A stretch of DNA of 64,000 bases from Agromyces badenianii (GTDB lineage: Bacteria; Actinomycetota; Actinomycetes; Actinomycetales; Microbacteriaceae). A program made the position numbers and the translations under genes. The stretch is from assembly GCF_003070885.1 (NCBI RefSeq), contig NZ_CP028913.1, forward strand, positions 1,488,001 to 1,552,000, read 5' to 3'. Positions 1 through 10,358 of the stretch are shown here, piece by piece; the first letter of the stretch is position 1, and each line of letters starts with the position of its first letter. The notes below the pieces were generated by a model, which did no database searches, was not told the origin of the DNA, and was given only the letters and a program-made list of their open reading frames with translations.

Positions 1-437
1 GCATCCCAGAGCCCGCGCGCCTCGGCAGCCCGCGCGTAGACATCGGCCGCCGCGAAGGCGATCTCGCGTGAATACAGCAGGATCGCCTCGCGCAGCAGCT
101 CGCCGCCGTCGGTGACCCGGTCTTCGACGACCTCCACCGTCACCCGGATGAGTTGCAGCGTCTGCTGCAGGCTCACCGAGCGCAGCAGTTCGCGCGGGGC
201 TGCGCCGAAGACGTCCGCGGCGATCCATGGGGTGGAACGCGGGTCATCGAACCAGGCGATGAACGAGGAGATGCCGGCCTGGGCGACGAGGCCCACCGCG
301 GAGCGGCGGCTCGGCGGCATGTCGCCGTACCACGGCAACGTGTCTTCGAGACGCTTGAGCGTCGCGGTGGCGAGCTCGCCCGCGATGGTGCGCAACCATG
401 CGAGCGTCTCCGCCTTCGTCTTGGGCTTCGTCGCCAC
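1..437 (-). CDS. PucR-family transcriptional regulator (partial)
   Basis: N-terminal part of a protein that continues off the left edge of the window; about 145 codons are visible. It starts at a GTG twelve bases downstream of the aceE stop, with residues MATKPKTKAETLAWLRTIAG, then an alpha-helical segment containing LPWYGDMPPSRRSAVGLVAQ and ISSFIAWFDDP. This is the N-terminal region seen in actinobacterial PucR-type regulators encoded immediately after aceE. The C-terminal HTH_30 domain is outside the window, so DNA binding cannot be seen. The position suggests co-transcription with aceE and a role in carbon or acetyl-CoA metabolism, but that is inference. Confidence 0.75.
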   Translation of the reverse strand, partial: MATKPKTKAETLAWLRTIAGELATATLKRLEDTLPWYGDMPPSRRSAVGLVAQAGISSFIAWFDDPRSTPWIAADVFGAAPRELLRSVSLQQTLQLIRVTVEVVEDRVTDGGELLREAILLYSREIAFAAADVYARAAEARGLWD

Positions 438-448
438 CTCGTCGCCTG

Positions 449-3175
<2,727 letters not shown>

Positions 3176-3266
3176 ACTCGACCTCTCTCTTCAGCAGATC
3201 ATGCCTGCGGGGGTAGGGGGCGTGCGCACGCAGAAGGGGCCGGTTCGCGGCCTGTGGCACCACGCC

Positions 3267-3281
3267 ATCCTAGTGATTCTA
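3267..3281 (-). promoter_or_regulatory. Candidate -10 elements for aceE
   Basis: Two TAnnnT hexamers read on the minus strand, TAGAAT (3281-3276) and TAGGAT (3272-3267), lie about 95-105 bases before the aceE start. Either could give a leadered aceE transcript. No convincing -35 hexamer is seen. Confidence 0.35.
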
Positions 3282-3299
3282 TGCCCGCTGCGTCGGGGT

Positions 3300-3305
3300 T
3301 AGGCT
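3300..3305 (+). promoter_or_regulatory. Candidate -10 (TAGGCT) for the peroxiredoxin gene
   Basis: TAGGCT, the most frequent -10 hexamer in this window, lies 44 bases before the GTG start. The predicted leader carries the ribosome-binding site GGAAGGA at 3334-3340. Confidence 0.4.
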
Positions 3306-3349
3306 GGGGCGTCGATTCGACCGAACCTCCTCCGGAAGGAGCCCGTCTC

Positions 3350-3805
3350 GTGATCCTCGCTCCCGGGGCGCCAGCGCCGGATTTCGGCCTCTCGAACCAA
3401 TTCGGTCAGCCCGTGCAGCTCCGTGACTTTCGAGGTCACACGGTCGTCGTGGTGTTCTTTCCGCTCGCCTACTCGGGCATCTGCCACGGCGAGCTCGGCG
3501 AACTGCGCGACAACATCGCCCTGTTCGAAGCCGCCGGCGCCGAGCTCCTCGCGGTCTCGGTGGATTCGAAGCACACGCTCCGCTCCTGGGCCGAGCTCGA
3601 GGGCTTCGAGTTCCCGCTGCTGTCGGACTTCTGGCCGCATGGGGCGGTCGCGGACTCGTTCGGCGCCTTCGACGAACGCACCGGCCTTGCGCAGCGCGCG
3701 ACATTCGTGATCGATGCCGATGGTGTCGTCGCGTCGAGTTTCGCGACACCACGGGGTGAGGCGCGGTCGCTCGATCAGTACCGAACGGCGCTCTCGGCGC
3801 TCTGA
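3350..3805 (+). CDS. AhpE-like one-Cys peroxiredoxin
   Basis: 151-residue thiol peroxidase of the AhpC/TSA superfamily, cytosolic, reducing hydrogen peroxide or organic peroxides. The active site reads FFPLAYSGICHGEL; the cysteine of this motif is the only cysteine in the protein, so there is no internal resolving cysteine. The usual Thr of PxxxTxxC is Ser here. The sequence closely follows mycobacterial AhpE (FPLAFTGIC type). The start is the GTG nine bases after GGAAGGA; the frame is open far upstream, but that part is antisense to aceE and not coding. It is divergent from aceE. The reductant (mycoredoxin or mycothiol in relatives) is not encoded nearby. Confidence 0.92.
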   Translation: MILAPGAPAPDFGLSNQFGQPVQLRDFRGHTVVVVFFPLAYSGICHGELGELRDNIALFEAAGAELLAVSVDSKHTLRSWAELEGFEFPLLSDFWPHGAVADSFGAFDERTGLAQRATFVIDADGVVASSFATPRGEARSLDQYRTALSAL

Positions 3806-3842
3806 CGCCGGCTCGCGGCATCCATCGCCTCGTTCGTGCCCG

Positions 3843-4544
3843 TCAGGCGAGGATGTTCACCGATCTCGCGATGACGAGCGCGAGGATCAGGAAGCCGCCG
3901 AAGGCCTGGAGTGCCATCAGGAGCTTGAACCGCGACGACAGCGGCATCGCATCGGTCGCGCTGAACGCCATCGAGTTCGACAGCGCCGAGTAGAAGTAGT
4001 CGACGAACCGCGGCATCCAGTCCTGTACGGCCGAGGAACGGGTGGCGACCTCGGTCACCGCGTCGTCGTCTTCGTCTTGCGGAAACCGGAAGTCGGCGGG
4101 CGGAAGGTCGGCGCGCGCCGCCATGGTGCGCAGAACCGGCCCGCCGCGGTCGAGTTCCCAGTAGAGCGTCGTGAACCCGATGACGTTCGCGACCCACACC
4201 TGCGCCGCAGCGATGAGCAGGCCGTGCGCATCATCGGCCCTCCCGCTCGCGAGGCGGATGAGCAGCACGACGAGGGTGAACTGGTTCGCGATGACGAGAC
4301 CGCCGGCGAGCGCGATCGAAAGCCACTTCGTGACGGTCGAGCGACGGGTGATGCGGTGCGGGTTCTCGATGACGAGCGGAACGAGGAGCGCGAGGCCGAC
4401 GAAGACGACGAAGAACCGTTGCGCCCCGAGGATGTCATTCGGCAGCGCTGCGTAGATGGCCAGGGCGGCGAGGAGCGCCACGACCGACGGCCAGCGGTGC
4501 TCAGACGGCGTGCTCCGACTCGGATGCTGCTGCATCGGCTCCAT
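3843..4544 (-). CDS. Conserved integral membrane protein
   Basis: 233 residues with hydrophobic segments near residues 19-38, 43-60, 73-98, 104-126 and 205-228. The tail FVDYFYSALSNSMAFSATDA followed by a final long helix resembles the pore-helix plus last-helix layout of small ion-channel-like proteins, but no canonical TVGYG filter is present. I recognise it as a widespread actinobacterial membrane family of unknown function. An acidic cytosolic loop (QDEDDD) sits before the pore-like region. The start is supported by the -10 hexamer TAGACT seven bases upstream, which implies a leaderless mRNA. It is convergent with the peroxiredoxin gene. Confidence 0.8.
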   Translation of the reverse strand: MEPMQQHPSRSTPSEHRWPSVVALLAALAIYAALPNDILGAQRFFVVFVGLALLVPLVIENPHRITRRSTVTKWLSIALAGGLVIANQFTLVVLLIRLASGRADDAHGLLIAAAQVWVANVIGFTTLYWELDRGGPVLRTMAARADLPPADFRFPQDEDDDAVTEVATRSSAVQDWMPRFVDYFYSALSNSMAFSATDAMPLSSRFKLLMALQAFGGFLILALVIARSVNILA

Positions 4545-4551
4545 GGCCGTG

Positions 4552-4557
4552 AGTCTA
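4552..4557 (-). promoter_or_regulatory. -10 element TAGACT, leaderless start at 4544
   Basis: TAGACT on the minus strand, seven bases before the ATG at 4544, so transcription should begin at or next to the start codon. Confidence 0.55.
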
Positions 4558-4569
4558 GGCAGCCCGCGA

Positions 4570-4575
4570 TAGCAT
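4570..4575 (+). promoter_or_regulatory. Candidate -10 (TAGCAT) for tRNA-Val
   Basis: TAGCAT 23 bases before the mature tRNA 5' end. It would give a 5' leader of roughly 17 bases to be removed by RNase P. Confidence 0.45.
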
Positions 4576-4598
4576 GGGCGTGCGCCGCGCGCGGCTGC

Positions 4599-4671
4599 GG
4601 GCCTTTAGCTCAGTTGGTAGAGCGCCACGTTTACACCGTGGATGTCGTCGGTTCGAGCCCGGCAGGGCCCA
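4599..4671 (+). tRNA. tRNA-Val (anticodon UAC)
   Basis: 73-base cloverleaf. The acceptor stem GGGCCUU pairs with AGGGCCC (one G-U), the D arm is GCTCAGTTGGTAGAGC, and the anticodon stem CCACG/CGTGG encloses TTTACAC with anticodon TAC (GUA codons). The T arm GTCGG-TTCGAGC-CCGGC has the canonical TTCGA. The discriminator is A. The genome continues CCG after the discriminator, so a complete CCA is not encoded and must be added by the CCA-adding enzyme. The 3' half is also read in antisense as the C-terminus of the neighbouring regulator. Confidence 0.97.
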
Positions 4672-5347
4672 CCGTCGAATCGCTGGTCCCGGCGATGAGC
4701 CGCACGCAGCAGTACCCGTCGCGAGGTTCGAGGACCACTGTTCGCTCGTGTTCGCCGCTGCCCTCTGCGGCGCCGTGCAGCAGCGCGACGTTCGCGCCGC
4801 AGATCGTCTCGGTGTGGCGCTGTGCGACCCGATGGAACGGGCAGTTCGTGAGCAGCATTCCGTCGGCGCCGTCGTCGACGGGTTCGTACCCGAGTCGCTC
4901 GAGCACCTCGGTCATCGAGTCGGCGGACGCTCCCAGCGACCGGCCGAGGTCGGCGGCGACGCGTTCGAGCGTGGGACGGATGGGGTCGCCGGTGCGGTCG
5001 GATTCTTCGACGGCGCGGCTGAGGATCTCGGCGGCGACATCGTAGTGACGCTCAGGCACCGAGGCCGCGACCTCACCTTGGGCCACGCGGTAGAGCTTGG
5101 CCGGGCGACCCGCCCCGGGTCCCGTCTTTCCGTTGCGCCGTTGGAACTCGGCGGTCAGGAGCCCGGCGTCGACGAGTCGATCGAGGTGGAAGGCGGCCGT
5201 GCCGCGTGGGATGCCGAGGGCTGCGGCGGTCTCGTCCCGGCCGACCGGCTCGTGCTGCCGGGTGACGAACTCGAACAGCGCGCGCCGCTGCGGGTCGGCG
5301 ATCGAGGCGATCGCCGCCAGGGCGTCATGCCGTGCGAAGCCGTCCAT
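4631..5347 (-). CDS. Winged-helix regulator with Cys-rich C-terminus
   Basis: 238 residues. The first 90 form an ArsR-like winged helix (ETAAALGIPRGTAAFHLDRL, then a wing region GPGAGRPAKLYRV). The C-terminal half has NCPFHRVAQRHTETIC and later GYCCVRL, four cysteines plus histidines, as in metal- or Fe-S-sensing regulators of the SufR/ArsR type; the ligand is inference. I place the start at the ATG at 5347 because TAGGAT lies exactly seven bases upstream; an in-frame ATG at 5356 is the alternative. It is divergent from the ferredoxin-reductase gene and flanks two direct repeats that may be its operators. Unusually, its last ~14 codons (GPAGLEPTTSTV) are the antisense strand of the tRNA-Val gene, so its stop lies inside the tRNA. 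Confidence 0.85.
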   Translation of the reverse strand: MDGFARHDALAAIASIADPQRRALFEFVTRQHEPVGRDETAAALGIPRGTAAFHLDRLVDAGLLTAEFQRRNGKTGPGAGRPAKLYRVAQGEVAASVPERHYDVAAEILSRAVEESDRTGDPIRPTLERVAADLGRSLGASADSMTEVLERLGYEPVDDGADGMLLTNCPFHRVAQRHTETICGANVALLHGAAEGSGEHERTVVLEPRDGYCCVRLIAGTSDSTVGPAGLEPTTSTV

Positions 5348-5354
5348 GCGGGAC

Positions 5355-5360
5355 ATCCTA
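5355..5360 (-). promoter_or_regulatory. -10 element TAGGAT, leaderless start at 5347
   Basis: TAGGAT on the minus strand seven bases before the ATG at 5347. A weak -35 TTGTCA lies 19 bases further upstream, and one TCTAAAAC repeat sits between the two elements. Confidence 0.5.
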
Positions 5361-5362
5361 TC

Positions 5363-5402
5363 TCTAAAACAAGGAATGGTGACAAAAGACGAAATCTAAA
5401 AC
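5363..5402. promoter_or_regulatory. Two direct repeats TCTAAAAC, candidate operators
   Basis: TCTAAAAC occurs at 5363-5370 and again at 5395-5402, 32 bp apart (about three helical turns), extended as TCTAAAACAAG and TCTAAAACGAG. The first copy lies inside the regulator's promoter; the second lies just upstream of the -35 of the divergent flavoprotein promoter. The A+T-rich words stand out in this GC-rich sequence. Binding by the adjacent regulator is inference. Confidence 0.45.
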
Positions 5403-5410
5403 GAGTGATC

Positions 5411-5439
5411 TTGACGTAAGAAATTCAGCCTCCTAGAGT
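5411..5439 (+). promoter_or_regulatory. Sigma-70-type promoter for the flavoprotein gene
   Basis: TTGACG (5411-5416), a 17-base spacer, and TAGAGT (5434-5439). The predicted start of transcription is near 5446, giving a leader of about 36 bases with the ribosome-binding site GAGAGGG before the GTG at 5482. Confidence 0.65.
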
Positions 5440-5481
5440 CGGGATGAGAGGTGCGTTCGACCCGCACCGAGAGGGATGATC

Positions 5482-6711
5482 GTGACCAAGGCACCGAACT
5501 TCGTGATCGTCGGCGGTGGCCTCGCCGGAGCCACCGCGGCGAAGACCCTGCGAGAAGAGGGGTTCGAGGGGCGCATCCGTCTGATCGGCGCCGAGCCGCA
5601 CCACCCGTACATCCGGCCTCCGCTGTCGAAGGACTTCCTCTCCGGTGCCGCTCCGCGCGATTCGGTGTTCGTCGAATCACCCGAGTGGTACGGGCGACAC
5701 GACGTCGACGTGCATCTCGGCACCTCGGCCGTCTCGCTCGATGCCTCGGCTCAGCGAGTGCAGCTCGATTCCGGAGACGCACTCGACTACGACGCCGTGC
5801 TGCTCGCGACCGGCTCCTCCGCCCGCCGTCTCGACATTCCCGGGGCCGGGCTGCAGGGTGTGCGTAGGCTGCGCACGCTCGACGACTCCGAGGCGTTGCA
5901 AGCCGAACTCGCCGGGGGCGGCCGCCGACTCGTGCTGATCGGCTCGGGCTGGATCGGCATGGAGGTCGCGGCGACCGCACGCACCCTCGGCAACGAGGTG
6001 ACGGTGCTCGAGCGCGACCCGATTCCCCTCGCGAACGCCCTCGGCGACGAACTCGGCACGATGTTCGCCGACCTGCACGCCGAGCACGGGGTCGAGCTGA
6101 GGCCGTCTGTCGCCGTGGCCGAGATCACCGGCGAGGGCGGCCGCGCGACGGGCGTACGACTCGACAGCGGCGAGCTGATCGCCGCTGATCTCGTGCTGGT
6201 CGGCGTGGGCGCTGTTCCGAACCTCGAGCTCGCACGCCAAGCGGGGGCCGCGATCGGCTCGGGCGTGCTCACCGATGCGGCGCTGCGCACCGGGTTGCCG
6301 AACGTCTACGCCGCGGGCGACATCGCCGAGGCCTACCATCCGCTCGCCGGCATGCGCCTGCGGAGCGAGCACTGGGCCAACGCGCTGCACGGCGGTGCGG
6401 CCGCAGCCCGCTCGATGCTCGGCCGACCCGTCTCATACGGCGACATCCCGTACTTCTACACCGATCAGTACGACCTCGGCATGGAGTACTCGGGGTTCGG
6501 TCCGCTGGCTCGCGGTGCCGACCTCGTCTACCGGGGTGATCGCTCAGGCCGGGAGTTCATCGTCTTCTGGGTCGCAGCCAGCCGGGTCGTGGCCGGCATG
6601 AACGTCAACGTCTGGGATGTGAACGAGGCGGTGCAGGGCATCATCCGGCGCGGCGAGCCGGTCGATGCTCGGCGTCTCGCCGACGAGCGGGTTCCCCTGG
6701 AGGAGCTGTGA
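5482..6711 (+). CDS. FAD/NAD(P)-dependent ferredoxin reductase-like oxidoreductase
   Basis: About 409 residues. The N-terminal FAD-binding motif [17 protein letters not shown] is followed by [11 protein letters not shown] (typical of BphA4/putidaredoxin-reductase-type enzymes), an NAD(P)-binding motif [20 protein letters not shown] near residue 150, the second FAD motif [13 protein letters not shown] near 277, and a C-terminal reductase domain. It should pass electrons from NAD(P)H to a ferredoxin, which is not encoded nearby. I prefer the GTG at 5482, six or seven bases after GAGAGGG, over the ATG at 5476, which directly abuts it. The stop overlaps the start of the ribA-like gene (GTGA), so the two are translationally coupled. 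Its promoter faces the Cys-rich regulator. Confidence 0.92.
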   Translation: MTKAPNFVIVGGGLAGATAAKTLREEGFEGRIRLIGAEPHHPYIRPPLSKDFLSGAAPRDSVFVESPEWYGRHDVDVHLGTSAVSLDASAQRVQLDSGDALDYDAVLLATGSSARRLDIPGAGLQGVRRLRTLDDSEALQAELAGGGRRLVLIGSGWIGMEVAATARTLGNEVTVLERDPIPLANALGDELGTMFADLHAEHGVELRPSVAVAEITGEGGRATGVRLDSGELIAADLVLVGVGAVPNLELARQAGAAIGSGVLTDAALRTGLPNVYAAGDIAEAYHPLAGMRLRSEHWANALHGGAAAARSMLGRPVSYGDIPYFYTDQYDLGMEYSGFGPLARGADLVYRGDRSGREFIVFWVAASRVVAGMNVNVWDVNEAVQGIIRRGEPVDARRLADERVPLEEL

Positions 6712-7336
6712 GCACCGCGCTCGAACAGGAGCCCCTCGACGTCGCCGCACGGGTGGCGTTCGAAGTGGAGACAGACATCCCGACGAGGCACGGGCTCTTC
6801 CGGTTCCGCGCGTACCGCGACCTCGTCACGGGAAGCGAGCATCTCGCGATCGTCTCACCCGCGCCGCTGAGCCAGGGAGCGCTCGTGCGGGTTCACTCGG
6901 AATGTCTGACCGGTGAGGCGTTCGCGTCGGAGAAGTGCGAGTGCGGGCCGCAGCTCGACCTCGCCTCGAGCGGATCGCCGACGGCGGCGTCGTCGTCTAC
7001 CTGCGCGGGCACGAGGGCCGGGGCATCGGCCTCATCGCCAAGCTCAAGGCCTATCGCCTGCAGCAGGACGGCCTCGACACGCTCGACGCGAACACGGCGC
7101 TCGGACTGCCCGCCGACGGTCGCGACTACGCGGCCGCCGCCGCGATCCTCGATGAGCTCGGCGTGAGATCGGTGCGGCTCCTCACGAACAATCCCGACAA
7201 GATCGCACAACTCGGCGCCCATGGCATCGAGGTCGTCGAACGGGTACCGCTCGTGACCGGTGCCGCCCCCGCGAATCTGGCGTACCTCCGCGCGAAGCGC
7301 GACCGCATGGGGCACCTGATTCCGGAAGAGACCTGA
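6708..7336 (+). pseudogene. ribA: GTP cyclohydrolase II, frameshifted
   Basis: Riboflavin-pathway enzyme that opens the imidazole ring of GTP. The first part carries the zinc-binding cysteines C66, C77 and C79 in [18 protein letters not shown] and ends correctly up to CGPQLDLA; the protein then resumes one frame over with [20 protein letters not shown] and runs to [20 protein letters not shown]. The change of frame falls around 6958-6968, where one base (probably a C in a GCC-CTC context) is missing; restoring it gives an intact 209-residue protein of normal length. It is either a recent pseudogene or a sequencing error. Translation is coupled to the preceding oxidoreductase by GTGA overlap. 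No ribB or other riboflavin gene is nearby. Confidence 0.85.
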
Positions 7337-7398
7337 TTCCCGCCCGAACGCCCGTCGCGCCGGGGACTCCTGCGCTGCCCCGCCGGTGGCGGCGAAGG

Positions 7399-7404
7399 TA
7401 GGCT
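7399..7404 (+). promoter_or_regulatory. -10 element TAGGCT, leaderless start at 7411
   Basis: TAGGCT six bases before the GTG at 7411; no ribosome-binding site is visible. Confidence 0.55.
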
Positions 7405-7410
7405 GAGCGA

Positions 7411-8235
7411 GTGACCGCCCGCCTCGCCGACCTCCTGACGACCATCGATCGTCTCTGGCCGATCGCGGGCGCCGAGCCGTGGGATGCGCCCGGACTCGTG
7501 ACCGGCGACCCCGACGCCCCGGTGCACCGAGCACTGCTGACGGTCGACGCCGTCGCTGAAACGGTCGATGAGGCGATCGCCGAGCGAGCCGATCTGGTCA
7601 TCGCCCACCATCCGCTGCTCCTGCGCGGCGTGACCTCGGTCGCCGAAGACCGATACAAGGGCGCCCTCGTCGCGCGCCTGATCCGCGCCGAGTGCGCGCT
7701 GGTGACCGCGCACACCAACGCCGACGTCGTCGAGGCGGGCACCTCTGCGGTGCTCGCCGATCGCCTCGGCCTCCTCGACACGGCCGCCATCGTGCCGTCG
7801 AGCGCAGGCGACCTCGGCCTCGGTCTCGGCCGCGTCGGGCGCCTGCCCGAGCCCACCACCGTCGGCCGCCTCGCCCGCATGCTCGCTGAGATACTGCCGC
7901 CCACGGCGACCGGAGTGCGGGTCTCCGGCGGCTTCGACGATCGTGTCGAGACGGTCGCGCTCTGCGGCGGCGCCGGCGACTCGCTGCTCGCGGAGCCGGT
8001 CGTGCGCGCGGCCGATGCGTACATCACCTCCGACCTGCGTCACCATCCGGCCTCCGAAGCCCGAGAGCAGGCGAGACTGTCGGGCGGCCCCGCGCTGCTC
8101 GACGTCTCGCACTGGGCGAGCGAGTGGCTCTGGCTCGACACCGCGGCCGAGCAGTTGCGCGCGGCGCATCCCGAGCTCACCGTCATCGTCTCCGAGCTCC
8201 GCACCGACCCCTGGGACTTCCAGATCGTGCAGTGA
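7411..8235 (+). CDS. Nif3/YbgI family metal-binding protein
   Basis: 274 residues. Nif3-like proteins form hexameric rings with a dinuclear metal site and are often labelled 'GTP cyclohydrolase 1 type 2 homolog', although the cellular role is unsettled. The metal-binding motifs are visible: LVIAHHPLLLRG (His66, His67), AHTNADV near residue 97, SDLRHHPA near 208 and LLDVSHWASEWLW near the end. The start is a GTG with a -10 hexamer six bases upstream. It stands 55 bases before the zinc-ribbon gene; the Nif3 plus zinc-ribbon pairing is common in actinobacteria and suggests functional linkage. Confidence 0.93.
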   Translation: MTARLADLLTTIDRLWPIAGAEPWDAPGLVTGDPDAPVHRALLTVDAVAETVDEAIAERADLVIAHHPLLLRGVTSVAEDRYKGALVARLIRAECALVTAHTNADVVEAGTSAVLADRLGLLDTAAIVPSSAGDLGLGLGRVGRLPEPTTVGRLARMLAEILPPTATGVRVSGGFDDRVETVALCGGAGDSLLAEPVVRAADAYITSDLRHHPASEAREQARLSGGPALLDVSHWASEWLWLDTAAEQLRAAHPELTVIVSELRTDPWDFQIVQ

Positions 8236-8290
8236 GCCCGCACCACCGACCACCGTCCTCACCGACACCCGATCCCACGAGGAGCACCAC

Positions 8291-9028
8291 GTGAAGGCCA
8301 GCCCCGCCGAACAAGAACAGTTGTTGCGGCTCCAATCGCTCGACACCCGCCTCGCGCAGCTCGCGCACCGACTCGGCTCGCTGCCGCAGGCCGGCCCGCT
8401 CGCCGAACTCGCCGCGCGCGACCAGGCCGTGCGCGGAACCCGCGCCGTGGCACTCGGCGCGCTCGAAGACGCGCGGGTCGAACTGAAGCGCCTCGAATCC
8501 GACGTGGCCGTCGTCGAGGCCCGCATCTCGCGCGACGGCGAGCGACTCCAGCACACCTCCTCGGTGAAAGACGTCTCGGCGCTCGAGGCCGAGCTCGTGT
8601 CGCTGCGCCGGCGCCTCGGCGACCTCGAGGAGCAGGAGCTCGTCGTCATGGAGCGCGTCGAAGAGGCCGAAGTGGCCGTCTCGAGCATCGACCTGCAGCG
8701 GGCGGCGATCGTCACCGACGTCGCGGCGCTCGAAGCGGAGCGCGACGCGGCCGCGGGCGGTCTCGGTGTCGAACGCGAGCAGACCGAGCGCGATCGCGCG
8801 GTCGTCGCCGAGGGTGTCGCCGAGCCGCTGCTCGCCTTCTACGAGCAGCGTCGGGTGCGCGGCGGGGGAGTCGGGGCGGCACTGCTGCGCGCTCGCACGT
8901 GCGGGGGCTGCGGAATCACCCTCACCGGCTCAGACCTCGAATCGGTGCGGCGGGCCGCGCCCGACGATGTCGTGCAGTGCCCCGAGTGCGACCGCATCCT
9001 CGTGCGCACCGACGAGTCGGGTCTCTGA
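8291..9028 (+). CDS. Coiled-coil protein with C4 zinc ribbon
   Basis: 245 residues. Residues 5-190 are heptad-rich and charged (EARISRDGERLQ, LEAELVSLRRRLGDLEEQEL), forming a long coiled coil. The C-terminus holds two CxxC pairs, CGGC and CPEC, making a zinc ribbon of the zf-RING_7 type. The start is the GTG at 8291; the open frame further upstream is out of frame with, and antisense-like within, the Nif3 gene. Function is unknown; relatives are thought to bind nucleic acid. It is encoded just downstream of nif3 and upstream of rnpB. Confidence 0.9.
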   Translation: MKASPAEQEQLLRLQSLDTRLAQLAHRLGSLPQAGPLAELAARDQAVRGTRAVALGALEDARVELKRLESDVAVVEARISRDGERLQHTSSVKDVSALEAELVSLRRRLGDLEEQELVVMERVEEAEVAVSSIDLQRAAIVTDVAALEAERDAAAGGLGVEREQTERDRAVVAEGVAEPLLAFYEQRRVRGGGVGAALLRARTCGGCGITLTGSDLESVRRAAPDDVVQCPECDRILVRTDESGL

Positions 9029-9098
9029 GCGCACGCACGCGCATCCGTCGTGCCAGGCGCGCTTCGATGCCGCGGCGGCCGGAGCGCACCGGCGACGG

Positions 9099-9104
9099 TA
9101 GACT
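9099..9104 (+). promoter_or_regulatory. -10 element TAGACT of rnpB
   Basis: TAGACT ends six bases before the G at 9111 that opens helix P1 of the RNase P RNA. This gives an internal calibration: TAnnnT plus six bases equals the RNA 5' end. Confidence 0.65.
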
Positions 9105-9110
9105 CGGGGT

Positions 9111-9494
<384 letters not shown>

Positions 9495-9517
9495 ACCACG
9501 AGGCGTGGCGGCCTGGG

Positions 9518-9548
9518 GCGATCGCGCGGCGATCGCGCCAGCGATCGC
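9518..9548. repeat. Three GCGATCGC palindromes at 11-12 bp spacing
   Basis: The 8-bp palindrome GCGATCGC occurs at 9518-9525, 9529-9536 and 9541-9548, between the end of rnpB and the stop of ppgK. It may act as part of a termination hairpin for rnpB or ppgK; no T-run follows. Confidence 0.6.
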
Positions 9549-9570
9549 CGGCGGTGAGCCGGTCGCGCGA

Positions 9571-10323
9571 CTAGTGCGCCGCCAGCGAAGCCGCCCCCAG
9601 GATGCCCGCGTTGTTCCGGTGCACCGCGGGCACGATCGGCGTCTGCAGCTCGAGCAGGGGCAGGAACTGCGTGTGGTGCTTCGAGACGCCGCCGCCCACG
9701 ACGAACAGGTCGGGCGAGAACAGGAACTCGACGGCGGCGTAGAACCGCTGCAACCGAGCCGCCCACTCCTTCCAGTCGAGCGATTCCCGCTCCTTCGCCG
9801 AGTACGCCGCCCGCTTCTCGGCCTGCACGCCGTCGACCTCCATGTGGCCGAGTTCGGTGTTCGGCACGAGCACGCCGTCGTAGAGGAACGCGGAGCCGAT
9901 GCCGGTGCCGAGCGTCGTGAGGATCACAAGCCCTTCGGTGCCGACGGCGGTGCCGTAGCGTGACTCGGCGTACCCCGCGGCATCCGCGTCGTTGATGAAG
10001 TGGATCTCGCGGCCGAAGGCGTCTTCGAAGAGCTGCTCGGCCGGCAGCCCGATCCACTCGTGCGAGATGTTCGCCGCCGACAACGTGCGCCCGTGCTTGA
10101 CGACCGACGGGAAGCAGACGCCGAGGGGGAGCGCGTCGCCGAAGGAATCCGAGAGTCCTGCGAGCAGTTCTCCGGTCGCCATCAGGATGTCTGCGGGTCG
10201 CCCGCCCTCGGGGGTCGGCACCTTTCGGCGGTCGGAGACGAGCTGCCCCGTGCCGAGGTCGACGACCGCGCCTTTGATGCCCGTTCCGCCGATGTCGATG
10301 CCGATCGCGTGCTCAGTCGCCAT
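9571..10323 (-). CDS. ppgK: Polyphosphate glucokinase
   Basis: 250-residue ROK-family sugar kinase that phosphorylates glucose using polyphosphate and/or ATP, the typical actinobacterial glucose kinase. The N-terminal phosphate-binding motif is AIGIDIGGTGIKGAVVDL; FINDADAAGYAE contains the catalytic Asp, and LTTLGTGIGSAFLYDG is the second phosphate loop, followed by ELGHMEVDG. The start is the ATG at 10323, seven bases after TAGTCT; the open frame extending further upstream has no coding character. Its start lies 35 bp downstream of the map stop on the same strand, but it appears to have its own promoter. Confidence 0.94.
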   Translation of the reverse strand: MATEHAIGIDIGGTGIKGAVVDLGTGQLVSDRRKVPTPEGGRPADILMATGELLAGLSDSFGDALPLGVCFPSVVKHGRTLSAANISHEWIGLPAEQLFEDAFGREIHFINDADAAGYAESRYGTAVGTEGLVILTTLGTGIGSAFLYDGVLVPNTELGHMEVDGVQAEKRAAYSAKERESLDWKEWAARLQRFYAAVEFLFSPDLFVVGGGVSKHHTQFLPLLELQTPIVPAVHRNNAGILGAASLAAH

Positions 10324-10330
10324 GACCGCC

Positions 10331-10336
10331 AGACTA
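10331..10336 (-). promoter_or_regulatory. -10 element TAGTCT, leaderless start of ppgK
   Basis: TAGTCT on the minus strand, seven bases before the ppgK ATG. Confidence 0.55.
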
Positions 10337-10358
10337 TCGCGAGTGGCTCGGGCGGCGT

